Assembly (NCBI RefSeq): GCF_002797895.1
Contig: NZ_PGES01000001.1
Coordinates: 2,852,001 to 2,916,000, forward strand
Direction: 5' to 3'
DNA length: 64,000 nt
Source: Janthinobacterium sp. 67
GTDB lineage: Bacteria; Pseudomonadota; Gammaproteobacteria; Burkholderiales; Burkholderiaceae_D
Under the pieces are notes generated by a model. That model made no database searches. It was not told the DNA's origin and saw only the letters and a list, made by a program, of their open reading frames with translations. The translations under genes and the position numbers were made by a program. Shown piece after piece: positions 26,889 to 35,686 of this stretch (within the stretch, counting starts at the first letter, position 1; each line of letters begins with the position of its first letter).

Positions 26889-29036
26889 ATGACCTCACCC
26901 CGTCTTCGCCGTTCCCTCGGCTCGCTGCTGATCGCAGCGGCCTGCGCCTCGCTTGCCCATGCCGCCGACAACAAAGCCACCACCCCAGTTGCCGCCGCGC
27001 AAACGCAAGCCAAACACGCCATCACGCATGAAGATGTGTGGCTGATGAAACGGGTGGGCGCGCCCGTCGCCAGCCCCGACGGGCGATGGGCCGTGTTTTC
27101 CGTGGTCGACAGCGCCTACGATAGCAAGGAGCAATGGTCGGACCTGTGGATCAAGTCGCTGCTGGATGACAGCCCCGCGCGCCGCCTGAGCTATTCCAAG
27201 GGTGGCGAAAGCGCCGTGGCCTGGTCGCCGGACAGCCGCCAGCTGGTCTTCGTTGCCAAGCGTGACGGCGATGAAGCGGGCCAGATTTACCGCCTCGACG
27301 TGGCAGCCGGCGGCGAAGCGCAACGGCTGACCTCGCTCACCCTGGGCGCGCGCATGCCGAAATGGAGTCCGGATGGCAAGCAATTGCTGTTCATCAGCGA
27401 TATCTATCCAGGCAACAAGACGGAAGCCGACGTCAAGCAAAGCGCGAAAGAACGCAAGGACCGCAAGTACAGCGCCCGCTCGTATGAAACGACGGCGCCC
27501 CGCTATTTCGACAAATGGCTGACCGACAAGCAGGTGCGCCTGTTCGTCATGGATGCGCAAGCGGACGCCAAGCCGCGCGACATCCTGTCGGGCACGCAAC
27601 TGGCGGCCCTGCCGGGCTTTGGCGGCGGCCAGGGCGACGAAGGGCAATCGCTGGACGCCATCTGGACGCCGGACGGCAAGGCCATCGTCTTCAGCGCGGC
27701 CACCAACCACGACGCGGCCCAGCGCGAAGCCGTCGTTTCGCAGCTGTATCTGCTGCCCGTGGCCGGTGGCGAAGCGCAGCGTTTGACGCAGGACAAGCAC
27801 AGCTATGGCAGCCTGAAATTCGCCGCCGATGGCAAGACCCTGTTCGCCCTGAGCGACGCGGAAACGCCAGGCAAGGTGTATGACGTGAAGCGCCTGGCCA
27901 GTTTCGCCTGGCCGATGAGCGATCCGGCACCGACGATATTGACGGCCAAGCTGGACCGTTCGATTTCGCGCTACGTGCTGCCCGAAGGCGGCAAGCGCGT
28001 CGTCTTCAGCTATGAACATGCGGGCCTGGAAAAGCTGTACTCGATCGATGCCAAGGGCGGCGACGTGCGCGAAGAGCCATCCTTGCCGACGGGCACCATC
28101 AACTCGCTGAGCAGCGGCGGCAAGGCCATCGTGGGCGTGTGGGAGTCGTCCATCAACCCGCCGGAAATCTATGTCTTCAACGGCAAGCAGCCGAAGCGGC
28201 TGACGGCCTTCAACACGGACAAGGCGGATAAAATCGACTGGCAGGCGCCCGAGCACTTCTGGTTCACGACGGCTGACGGCCGCCGGATCCACAACATGCT
28301 CGTCAAGCCGGCCAACTTCGACCCGAACAAGAAATACCCGCTGTTTACCGTCATCCATGGCGGCGCGGCCAGCATGTGGCGCGACCAGTTCGTGCTGCGC
28401 TGGAACTATCATTTGCTGGCCAAGCCAGGTTATGTCGTGCTGCTGACCGACTACAAGGGTTCCACCGGCTATGGCGAGGAATTTTCGCGCTCGATCCAGT
28501 TCGATCCCTTGAAGGGTCCGGGCGATGAAGTCAACCAGGGCGTCGATGAAGCCATCAAGAAATATCCCTTCATTGATGGCACGAAACTGGCCGCCGGCGG
28601 TGCCAGCTATGGCGGCCACCTGGCCAATTGGCTGCAAGCGACCACCACGCGCTACAAGGCCATCGTCTCGCACGCGGGCGAAATGGACTTGATCATGCAA
28701 TGGGGCACCAGCGACGGCGGTTTCGGCCGTGAAACGAATGCAGGCGGCCCTGTGTGGTCGAACCTGCCCGTGTGGCGCGAGCAAAGCCCCATCATGCAAG
28801 CGGGCAACCACGAAAAAGGCACGGGTTTCACGACGCCGATCCTGATCACCGTGGGCGAGCTCGATTACCGCGTGCCGGCCAACAATGCCTTGATGAATTT
28901 TGCCGTGCAACAGCGTCTGAACGTGCCGGCAAAACTGCTCGTGTTCCCGGACGAAAACCACTGGATCTTAAAGGGCGAGAACAGCCGTTTCTTCTATAGC
29001 GAAGTCGAAGGCTGGCTGGCCAAGTACTTGAAATAA
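26889..29036 (+). CDS. S9-family serine peptidase (prolyl oligopeptidase type)
   Basis: Secreted or periplasmic peptidase of 715 residues. The ATG at 26889 gives a proper signal peptide (about 1-26, ending CASLAHA); an earlier in-frame ATG at 26763 would hide it. A beta-propeller built from WD40-like PD40 repeats (SPDGRW, SPDSRQL, SPDGKQL, TPDGKAIVF) spans about 40-400. The alpha/beta hydrolase domain carries Ser573 (GGASYGGH), Asp659 (GELDYRVP) and His691 (DENHWI). It resembles acylaminoacyl peptidases / DPP-like members. Ends at a bidirectional terminator shared with the MFS gene. Confidence 0.93.
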   Translation: MTSPRLRRSLGSLLIAAACASLAHAADNKATTPVAAAQTQAKHAITHEDVWLMKRVGAPVASPDGRWAVFSVVDSAYDSKEQWSDLWIKSLLDDSPARRLSYSKGGESAVAWSPDSRQLVFVAKRDGDEAGQIYRLDVAAGGEAQRLTSLTLGARMPKWSPDGKQLLFISDIYPGNKTEADVKQSAKERKDRKYSARSYETTAPRYFDKWLTDKQVRLFVMDAQADAKPRDILSGTQLAALPGFGGGQGDEGQSLDAIWTPDGKAIVFSAATNHDAAQREAVVSQLYLLPVAGGEAQRLTQDKHSYGSLKFAADGKTLFALSDAETPGKVYDVKRLASFAWPMSDPAPTILTAKLDRSISRYVLPEGGKRVVFSYEHAGLEKLYSIDAKGGDVREEPSLPTGTINSLSSGGKAIVGVWESSINPPEIYVFNGKQPKRLTAFNTDKADKIDWQAPEHFWFTTADGRRIHNMLVKPANFDPNKKYPLFTVIHGGAASMWRDQFVLRWNYHLLAKPGYVVLLTDYKGSTGYGEEFSRSIQFDPLKGPGDEVNQGVDEAIKKYPFIDGTKLAAGGASYGGHLANWLQATTTRYKAIVSHAGEMDLIMQWGTSDGGFGRETNAGGPVWSNLPVWREQSPIMQAGNHEKGTGFTTPILITVGELDYRVPANNALMNFAVQQRLNVPAKLLVFPDENHWILKGENSRFFYSEVEGWLAKYLK

Positions 29037-29055
29037 TCACGCCGCATGCTACTTG

Positions 29056-29092
29056 AAAAGCCAGGCTCCGCACGCGCGGGCCTGGCTTTTTT
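29056..29092. terminator. Bidirectional intrinsic terminator
   Basis: Stem AAAAGCCAGG / CCTGGCTTTT (29056-29065, 29081-29090). A and T runs on the two sides allow it to end both the peptidase gene (+) and the MFS gene (-), whose stop codon overlaps its edge. Confidence 0.85.
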
Positions 29093-30384
29093 CATGCGGG
29101 CTGGGCGGCGGCCGCGGCCGCCTTCTGCCGCTGGATGGCCAGCACCATCAGCGCGGCCACGAGACAGGCGGCGCCGGCCGCGAACAGGGCCGGGTTGTAG
29201 GTCAGCATCAGGGTGCGGATGCGGCCCGCGCCATAGGCGGCCACGGCGGCGCCCAGCTGGTGGCCGGCGAATATCCAGCCAAACACCATGCCCGCCCGCT
29301 CCCGGCCGAATGTGGCGCCCACCAGTTTCACGGTCGGCGGCACGGTGGCGATCCAGTCGAGGCCGTAGAACATGGCGAACAGCGACAGGCCGTACAAGGT
29401 GAATTCCGAATACGGCAGCCAGAACAGCGACAAGCCACGCAAGCCGTAGCACCAGAACAGCAGTTTGCGGTTGTCATAGCGGTCCGACAGCCAGCCGGAC
29501 AAGATCGTGCCGAACAGGTCGAACGCGCCCATCATGGCCAGCACGGACGCGGCCGGCACGGCCGACAGGCCCGAGTCGCCGCACAGGGAAATGAAGTGCG
29601 TCTGAATCAAGCCGTTGGTGCTGAGGCCGCAGATGAAAAACGTGCCGAACAGTATCCAGAAAGTGCGGTTCGCCGCCACGCTGCGCAGTATCAGGAATGG
29701 CGTGGCAAACGTCATTTTTACTGCCGGCGCCACCACCAGGGGCGTGGCCGGGTCGGCGCCATACGGACGCAAGGCCACGTCCTGCGGGCGGTTGCGCATG
29801 CACAGGAAAGCGAGCACGGCGACGATGGCGCACGCGGCAAACACGGGCATGACGGCCGTGCGCCAGCCGTAGTGCTCGATCAGCCAGGCGCCCACGGGCA
29901 GGAACAACAACTGGCCCGTGGCCGAACTGGCCGTCAGCACGCCCACCACGAGGCCCCGGTGCGTCTCGAACCAGCGGTTCGCCACCACGGCGCTCAAGAC
30001 CAGCGCAGTCATGCCCGAACCCAGCCCCAGCAAGATGCCCCACAGGGCGACGAGGTGCCAGAATTGCGTCATGCGCGTGGCCAGCAGCATGCCGGTGGCG
30101 AGCAGGCCCAGCGCCACGCAGATGACGTTGCGCAAGCCGAAGCGCTCCATCAGGATGGCGGCAAACGGCCCCATCAGGCCAAACAGCACGAAGCGCACGG
30201 CCAGGGCCGAGGAAATCTGCTCGGCATCCCAGCCGAATTCGCGGCTCAAGGGCTGCATCAGCGCCCCTGGCAAGCCCAGCGCGGCGGACGAGGTTAATGC
30301 CGTCAGGAAAGTGATGGCGACGATGACCCAGGCAAAGTGCACGCCGCGCCGCTCCAGCCATTGCGAAAAGGGATAGGAAAGCAT
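29092..30384 (-). CDS. MFS transporter (monocarboxylate/OFA-like)
   Basis: Inner-membrane carrier of 430 residues with twelve hydrophobic segments. The pattern GLPGALMQPLSREFGWDAEQISSALAVRFVLFGLMGPFAA in TM1-2 and the repeated GWLSDRYDNRK between TM6 halves fit the MCT / oxalate-formate antiporter-like group of the major facilitator superfamily. The C-terminus ends in an Ala-rich tail. Substrate unknown, perhaps an organic acid. Convergent with the S9 peptidase gene. Confidence 0.85.
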   Translation of the reverse strand: MLSYPFSQWLERRGVHFAWVIVAITFLTALTSSAALGLPGALMQPLSREFGWDAEQISSALAVRFVLFGLMGPFAAILMERFGLRNVICVALGLLATGMLLATRMTQFWHLVALWGILLGLGSGMTALVLSAVVANRWFETHRGLVVGVLTASSATGQLLFLPVGAWLIEHYGWRTAVMPVFAACAIVAVLAFLCMRNRPQDVALRPYGADPATPLVVAPAVKMTFATPFLILRSVAANRTFWILFGTFFICGLSTNGLIQTHFISLCGDSGLSAVPAASVLAMMGAFDLFGTILSGWLSDRYDNRKLLFWCYGLRGLSLFWLPYSEFTLYGLSLFAMFYGLDWIATVPPTVKLVGATFGRERAGMVFGWIFAGHQLGAAVAAYGAGRIRTLMLTYNPALFAAGAACLVAALMVLAIQRQKAAAAAAQPA

Positions 30385-30471
30385 GCAGTCCTCATGAGAA
30401 AAGAGTTAGCCCAGCGCCGCCTGCTGGCGGGCTTTTCCCCATGTTATATTATGGTCGTAATTTATACAATC

Positions 30472-30506
30472 AAAAAAAAACTGAAGCCACACTGCCGCGT
30501 GCGGCT
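30472..30506 (-). terminator. Intrinsic terminator of the BON-domain gene
   Basis: On the minus strand stem AGCCGCA / TGTGGCT (30500-30506 and 30485-30491, one G-T pair) followed by a nine-T run (A tract 30472-30480). Confidence 0.75.
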
Positions 30507-30540
30507 CCAGTCCTCGCTTTAACGTTGTGCAGAATGGGGC

Positions 30541-31272
30541 TTACTTTACCTTCAAGCCATTCTTCACATCCGTCACGCCTTCCACGCTGCGGGCCAGGTC
30601 GGCAGCTTTTTTCACTTGCGCCTGCGACGGCACGAAGCCGCTGAGCATGACGACGCCGTTGACCGTTTCCACGTGCACGTCGAGCGCTTTCAAGTCATTG
30701 TCCTTGACGAGGTCAGCCTTGATCTTGGTGGTGATGACGGAGTCTTCCACCGCCGTCTTGGTGCTGCCGGCCGCATTGCGCGTCACGCAGGCGGCCTTGG
30801 CCGTCGCATCCATGGCGTCGCAGTTTTCCTTCGTCGTGGCAGGCGGATTTTGCGCCACGTTGGTACCGGCCCTGGCGCCCGTGTTGGCATCGGCCAGTGC
30901 CGCATTTTTTGCCGCCTTGGCATCGTTCATGCACGTGTTTTTTTCGGCGCCCGTGCGGTCGCCGCACTTGGCCTTGGCCAGGTCATACTCGGCATTGGCG
31001 ACGTCCTTGCGGGCCTTGCCCAGTTCGCGCGGCGTGTTGCGGTACTGGGCCACGGCGTCCGAGTCGGCCTTGGCGCGCGCCACCCGGGCCTCTTCCACGC
31101 AGACTTTTTTCGCGTTGCCGCTCTGTGCGTCACAGGCGGCCTTGGCCTGCTTGTAGTCGGCCGATGCCTTGTCCGTCAAACTCTTGTACGAGGCATCCTG
31201 CGCATACGCGGGCGCGGCGGCAAGCAGGGCGCTGGCACTGGCGGCCAGCATGAGTGCGATCATTTTGTTCAT
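30541..31272 (-). CDS. Periplasmic BON-domain protein
   Basis: Product of 243 residues. The ATG at 31270-31272 gives a signal peptide (about 1-24, ending APAYAQ). Residues 30-165 form a Lys/Ala/Asp-rich helical region with paired cysteines (AACDAQSGNAKKVC, AKCGDRTGAEKNTC, NCDAMDATAKAAC), an unusual three-fold pattern of CX10C-like units. A BON domain (about 175-240: VITTKIKADLVKDNDLKALDVHVETVNGVVMLSG) ends the protein, similar to OsmY, which binds phospholipid or envelope surfaces under stress. It has its own terminator. Confidence 0.85.
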   Translation of the reverse strand: MNKMIALMLAASASALLAAAPAYAQDASYKSLTDKASADYKQAKAACDAQSGNAKKVCVEEARVARAKADSDAVAQYRNTPRELGKARKDVANAEYDLAKAKCGDRTGAEKNTCMNDAKAAKNAALADANTGARAGTNVAQNPPATTKENCDAMDATAKAACVTRNAAGSTKTAVEDSVITTKIKADLVKDNDLKALDVHVETVNGVVMLSGFVPSQAQVKKAADLARSVEGVTDVKNGLKVK

Positions 31273-31376
31273 GATGGTTCCTCTCTGGTTAGTTGATGCC
31301 CAGATTAGACCCCTGCCGCGCACAAAGCTCCGTGCGACAGCACACGCTGACAGTCCATTCACATAAAAATCAGCGT

Positions 31377-32060
31377 TTATTTTTCCCCGCTCAAACCTTT
31401 TCGCCATAAAACTTGCGCCTGTTCAAATGGCGAAGCGGCCCCATCAAATGCACCTGCGCCATCGGCCAGCGCCAGCCATGCCTGCGTGGCGTGGGAACCG
31501 CCTGCCACCTCTCCCGCCGCGCGCACGCCGCGCATCCAGGCCAGCACATCGCCGTACTGTCCCGGATGGCGCGCATGCACCCAGGCCAGAGCCACCAGGT
31601 CCGCATAACCTTCTTCGCGGCGCGTCTCGCGCAACTCCTGCGCCAGCGGCGTCAACTTGCCGCGCTGTCGGCTGGGCGGCTCGACAAAGCCGCGCGGCAA
31701 GGCATGCCAGTCGCCCTGGGCGTAGCGCTGGCAGTGGCCGATCTCGTGCGCCGTCATCGCTTCCATCAGCAAGCCGTGGCGCGCGGCTGGCACGCCCTGC
31801 AAGACACTGTCCGCCTGCGCATTGCCGCGCAAGGACAGCACCAGCTTGCAGCGCCCTGCCTCGTAGCCCAGCGCCAGCGGCACGGCGCCGGGCGCATCCT
31901 GCGGCTGCACGATGATATCGATGGGCAAGCCCTGCGTGCGCGCGTACTCGATGACGGGCTTGCCCGCCTGCAGCCAGCGGGTTTCCAGATCGGTAAGCTG
32001 GGCGGCGGCGACGGCGGGCAAGGCAAGGGACGCACTCAACAGCGAGAACAATTTCAACAT
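31377..32060 (-). CDS. Putative secreted zinc metallopeptidase
   Basis: Product of 227 residues with a signal peptide (about 1-20, cut after VAAA). The zinc motif HEIGH lies at 105-109 (MTAHEIGHCQRYA), and EEGYAD at 149-154 could supply the third ligand. There is no other family mark I recognise, so the substrate is unknown. It precedes the BON-domain gene on the same strand with a 104-base gap. Confidence 0.65.
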   Translation of the reverse strand: MLKLFSLLSASLALPAVAAAQLTDLETRWLQAGKPVIEYARTQGLPIDIIVQPQDAPGAVPLALGYEAGRCKLVLSLRGNAQADSVLQGVPAARHGLLMEAMTAHEIGHCQRYAQGDWHALPRGFVEPPSRQRGKLTPLAQELRETRREEGYADLVALAWVHARHPGQYGDVLAWMRGVRAAGEVAGGSHATQAWLALADGAGAFDGAASPFEQAQVLWRKGLSGEK

Positions 32061-32155
32061 GGGATCAACAGGAGAAAGAAGGATTTACTACTGCAGAGTA
32101 AGCGGTGAAAATATTTCCACAAGGAAAAACTGGCAACTTTTCCTAAATAAAGACG

Positions 32156-32183
32156 AAAAAAAACCGGCGCTGTGCACCGGCTT
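32156..32183 (-). terminator. Intrinsic terminator of the M49-like gene
   Basis: On the minus strand stem AAGCCGG / CCGGTTT (from 32177-32183 and 32161-32167, one G-T pair) followed by a T run (A tract 32156-32163). Confidence 0.6.
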
Positions 32184-32211
32184 TTCAGACTGACAATAGT
32201 CAGGCTGGGGT

Positions 32212-33933
32212 TTATTTCTTCGTGACTTTATCGAGCGCGCGGGCCGTGACGAATTCCGGGCGGATATCGTTGGGCACGGCCTTCATCTTGTCGAGCGCCA
32301 CTTGCACTTCCGGACGGATGACCACGTATTTGCTCATCAGGTCTTTCGCGCGCGCATAGTCGCCCGTCGCCTCGATGGTCAAGAACTCACGGTCGAGGTC
32401 GATCACGGCCTGCTTGATCTTGCCGAAATCGACGCCGAACTTGCCGTCGCCCAGCGACACAAAACCACCCTTGTCGAGGATGTAATTCATCTGGATGGCC
32501 ATGCCGCGCGCATGCGAATCCGTCAGGCCGAAATGCAGGGTGCGGAAACCGGAGGCGAGGAAAGTGTTGTACAGCTTGCGCTCGGCAACGTCGCCCTGGC
32601 CCAGGGTGTCCTTGAGCTGCCCCTTGTCCATCATGTAGCGCAGCGCGAACAGACCCGTGATATCGGCCTTGGCTTCTTCGATGGTCGAATACGCTTCCTT
32701 CAAGTCCTGGCGCGGCGTCGAAGGCTTGCCGTCGATGGTGGTGGCGTGCGGGCCCAGGCCGTGCATGATTTCATGCGCGAGGATGTGCGTGAAGAAGGAA
32801 TTGAAATCGACGTCCTGCTGCGCTTCGGGCGTGAGCACCAGTTTCGAGATCGGCGTCAGGGTGGCCTTGAACTTGGCTTCCTGCACGTTTTTCAGCATCA
32901 CGCGCTTGGAGCCGCGCGCGCTGATGATGCGCTCGTCGTTGGGCAAGTTGTAGGCAGCCGTCTGCACGGCCATGTTGCCGTCGCCCGCGCCATACACCTG
33001 GTTGACCACCACCATCGGCGCCAGCGCGCCCACTTTCGGGTTGCGGTACTGGGCGTCGAGCGGCAGGTTGTCTTCCAGCTCCTGCATGTGCTTGGCGAAG
33101 AAGTTCAGCTTCTGCGTTTCCGCCTGGTCGCGGATGTTCACGTAGGCTTCGAACGCGGCCTTGTAGCCGAACAGCTCGTCGTTGTACGTTTCGTACGGGC
33201 CGATGGTGATGTCGACGGGCGAATCGAGGTCCATCCAGGCGAAATCGGACGGCAGATAGTCGTTGTCGAGGAAAGCCTTGGCGCGCAGGGTGAGGAATTT
33301 CTTCAGCGACGCGTTATCCGTGGCGGCGGCCGCCTCGTCGAGCAGCTTGGCCAGCTGCTTGAGTTCCACCTTGTATTCATCCGAATACTTGACGGTCTGG
33401 TATTTGCCATCCTTGCCCGCACGTATCGTCGTGAAGAACCATTGCGCCTGCTGCTTGTCCTCTGGCGACAAGCCATTCATCCACGTTTCCAGGCTGGCCT
33501 TGGTGGCACCCTGCGGATAGAAATTGCCCGCTTCCGGCTTGTGCGCGGGAATCGCGATACCGGCATAGCTGGCCGGCATGAACGAGGCGTGGGCGTCGAG
33601 CACCGACCATGGTCCCTTGTTGATCCAGAAATAGTTCAGGCGGGCCTGGCCCAGGGCCGACTTGTCCTTCTTCAATGCCGCCCACAGCGCTTCGTTGCCG
33701 GACCAGCGCTGGCGCAGCTGCAGCACGTCGACCAGCTTGGCCGCCTCGACCAGCTTGGCGATGGCCTGACGGTCACCAAAGGACAGGTGCGTGACGTCGG
33801 CCGTCAGCGCGACGGGCGCATAGCGGGCGCTCATGGTGGTCAGTTGTTGCGCTGTCGCGGGGGAGCTTGGCGTTGCGGCGCAGGCACTGCCGACGGCGGC
33901 GGCCATCAGCAGGGGAATCAGGATGTTTTTCAT
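32212..33933 (-). CDS. Dipeptidyl-peptidase III-like zinc hydrolase
   Basis: Secreted protein of 573 residues with an N-terminal signal peptide (about 1-20). The metal site HEIMHGLGPH (HEIMH at 387-391) and the downstream EEAKAD (419-424) correspond to the DPP III-like group found also at the end of plant Nudix hydrolase 3. Unlike classic M49 DPP III, which has HEXXGH, this has plain HEXXH. The rest is mostly helical and lacks known domains. A hairpin repeat lies only 20 bases upstream of the ATG, in the leader. Confidence 0.78.
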   Translation of the reverse strand: MKNILIPLLMAAAVGSACAATPSSPATAQQLTTMSARYAPVALTADVTHLSFGDRQAIAKLVEAAKLVDVLQLRQRWSGNEALWAALKKDKSALGQARLNYFWINKGPWSVLDAHASFMPASYAGIAIPAHKPEAGNFYPQGATKASLETWMNGLSPEDKQQAQWFFTTIRAGKDGKYQTVKYSDEYKVELKQLAKLLDEAAAATDNASLKKFLTLRAKAFLDNDYLPSDFAWMDLDSPVDITIGPYETYNDELFGYKAAFEAYVNIRDQAETQKLNFFAKHMQELEDNLPLDAQYRNPKVGALAPMVVVNQVYGAGDGNMAVQTAAYNLPNDERIISARGSKRVMLKNVQEAKFKATLTPISKLVLTPEAQQDVDFNSFFTHILAHEIMHGLGPHATTIDGKPSTPRQDLKEAYSTIEEAKADITGLFALRYMMDKGQLKDTLGQGDVAERKLYNTFLASGFRTLHFGLTDSHARGMAIQMNYILDKGGFVSLGDGKFGVDFGKIKQAVIDLDREFLTIEATGDYARAKDLMSKYVVIRPEVQVALDKMKAVPNDIRPEFVTARALDKVTKK

Positions 33934-33953
33934 GGGAACCTTTGGATAGTGCT

Positions 33954-33980
33954 GGGGTCAGACCCGGCGGGTCTGACCCC
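33954..33980. repeat. Intergenic hairpin repeat, copy 3
   Basis: Arms GGGGTCAGACCC and GGGTCTGACCCC around loop GGC. It lies in the likely 5' leader of the DPP III-like gene (20 bases before its ATG on the minus strand), so it would be transcribed into the mRNA as a strong hairpin near the ribosome binding site. Confidence 0.85.
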
Positions 33981-34047
33981 AAATTGAGGCAGCGTCTTTT
34001 CAAACAGCCTGCGATTGTCCCACCTGCCCCATGGCATGGCAAGCGGC

Positions 34048-34647
34048 TTACCAGACCTTGTACACCTGTCCCGTCTGCGCCCCTTCCACGCTGCGGCTGT
34101 AGGCCAGGGCCACTCTGCTGGCGGCGGCCGGCTCGAAGCCGTAGAAGAACGGGCCATACGCTTCCAGCGATTCTTCCAGCACCGTGGGGCTGACCACATT
34201 GATGCGCACGCCGTGCGCCAGTTCGATGGCGGCACCGCGCACAAAACCTTCCACGGCCGCATTCGTCATGCTGGCGGCCGCGCCGAAGCGGATCGGCTGC
34301 TCGGCCACGATGCCGCTGGTCAAGGTAATCGAACCGCCGTCGTTCAAGTATTCCTGCGCCACGAGGGCCACGTTGACCTGGCCCATCAGCTTGCTGTTCA
34401 GGCCCAGCTGGAATTGCTCGGGCGTGAATTCGGCCAGCGGGCCGAAATGCAGCTTGCCGGCCGTGACGACGACGGCGTCGACCTTGCCGATGCGCTTGAA
34501 CAGGGCGCGCACTTGCGCGATGTCGCCCATGTCGGCCTGGTGCGTGCCCGTGCGGCTGCCCACTTCGATGATTTCATGGCGTTGCGCCAGTTGGGCGGTG
34601 ACGGCCTTGCCGATGGTGCCGCTGGCGCCGATGATGACGATTTTCAT
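34048..34647 (-). CDS. Short-chain dehydrogenase-like protein lacking the Tyr-x-x-x-Lys pair
   Basis: Rossmann-fold protein of 199 residues. The dinucleotide motif GASGTIG is at 7-13 and GSRTG at about 30-34 suggests NADP(H). ITLTSGIV supplies the usual serine strand, but where YxxxK is expected the sequence is AASMTNAAVEG, with no Tyr or Lys. It may bind cofactor without classic SDR catalysis or use other residues. The divergent LysR gene 112 bases away is a likely regulator. Confidence 0.82.
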   Translation of the reverse strand: MKIVIIGASGTIGKAVTAQLAQRHEIIEVGSRTGTHQADMGDIAQVRALFKRIGKVDAVVVTAGKLHFGPLAEFTPEQFQLGLNSKLMGQVNVALVAQEYLNDGGSITLTSGIVAEQPIRFGAAASMTNAAVEGFVRGAAIELAHGVRINVVSPTVLEESLEAYGPFFYGFEPAAASRVALAYSRSVEGAQTGQVYKVW

Positions 34648-34759
34648 GCTGCTTCCTTGTGTGGGTTGAACGATGCAGCCAGTATGCGCCGCTTATAAAA
34701 AGGAATAAATACGCTAGAATTTACAAGATTACTAACCCACAGTTTGGAATTGGGACCGC

Positions 34760-35677
34760 ATGGATAAATTGCGCAGCATGGAGATTTTTGTCGCCGTCGC
34801 CGATGCGGGCAGTTTCACGGCCGCCGCCGAAGCTTTCCAGATGTCGCCCGTGATGGTGGGCAAGCACATCAAATACCTGGAAGAGCGGCTGGGCGCGCGG
34901 CTGCTGGCGCGCACCACGCGGCGGCAAAGCCTGACGGAAATCGGCCAGCAATACGTGGAACAGTGCCGCCAGATCCTGGCCAGCATCCATGCGGCCGAAC
35001 GGGGTGCGGAAGCCATGCGCACGGCGCCGCGCGGCAAGCTGAAGATCACGGCGCCCGTGTCCTTCGGCAGCGAGTGCATCGCGCCGCTGATGGCCGACTA
35101 TCTCGAAGCGTATCCGGAAGTGAGCCTGGAACTCAATTTGAATGACAGGACGGTCGATCTGGTGGAGGAAGGGTTCGATGCGGCCATCCGCATCGGCAAG
35201 CTGGAAGATTCCGCCATGGTGGCACGCGCCTTGCGGCCGTATGCGATGGTGATCTGCGCCGCGCCCGCCTACCTGGCCAGACACGGCACGCCGCGCACGC
35301 CAGCCGACCTGGCGCGCCACGAATGCCTGGACTTCATGCAGTGGACGCGCCACGTGCGCTGGCGCCTGGCCAGGAGCGGCGACGACGACGGCAGCCCCGT
35401 GCGCGAGAGCCGCTTCCGCTCGAACAATGGGCAGGCGCTGCGCGTGGCGGCCCTGCACGGCTTCGGCATCGTCATGCAGGCGGAAATCCTGATGGCCGGC
35501 GATATCGCCGCCGGCAGGCTGGTGCCGCTGCTGGCCGACTACGTGCCCGCGCCTCGCCCCATGCACCTCGTGTATGCGCGCGACCGCCAGCCCACGCCGA
35601 AGCTGACGACCTTCATCGATTTTCTGCTGGAACGCTACGGGCCGGCGGCGACACCGCCACCGGCCACGCTCACGTAA
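34760..35677 (+). CDS. LysR-family transcriptional regulator
   Basis: Regulator of 305 residues. The N-terminal winged helix (about 1-62: MDKLRSMEIFVAVADAGSFTAAAEAFQMSPVMVGKHIKYLEERLGARLL) is followed by the substrate-binding domain (about 90-295). It belongs to the CrgA/AaeR-like branch that commonly controls a divergent oxidoreductase gene, here the SDR-like gene. Effector unknown. Confidence 0.92.
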   Translation: MDKLRSMEIFVAVADAGSFTAAAEAFQMSPVMVGKHIKYLEERLGARLLARTTRRQSLTEIGQQYVEQCRQILASIHAAERGAEAMRTAPRGKLKITAPVSFGSECIAPLMADYLEAYPEVSLELNLNDRTVDLVEEGFDAAIRIGKLEDSAMVARALRPYAMVICAAPAYLARHGTPRTPADLARHECLDFMQWTRHVRWRLARSGDDDGSPVRESRFRSNNGQALRVAALHGFGIVMQAEILMAGDIAAGRLVPLLADYVPAPRPMHLVYARDRQPTPKLTTFIDFLLERYGPAATPPPATLT

Positions 35678-35686
35678 TCGTCGTAC

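Noticed and set aside
26895..28961. Open frame opposite the S9 peptidase gene
   Set aside because: Shadow of a clear serine peptidase with catalytic triad; the reverse translation shows no domain.
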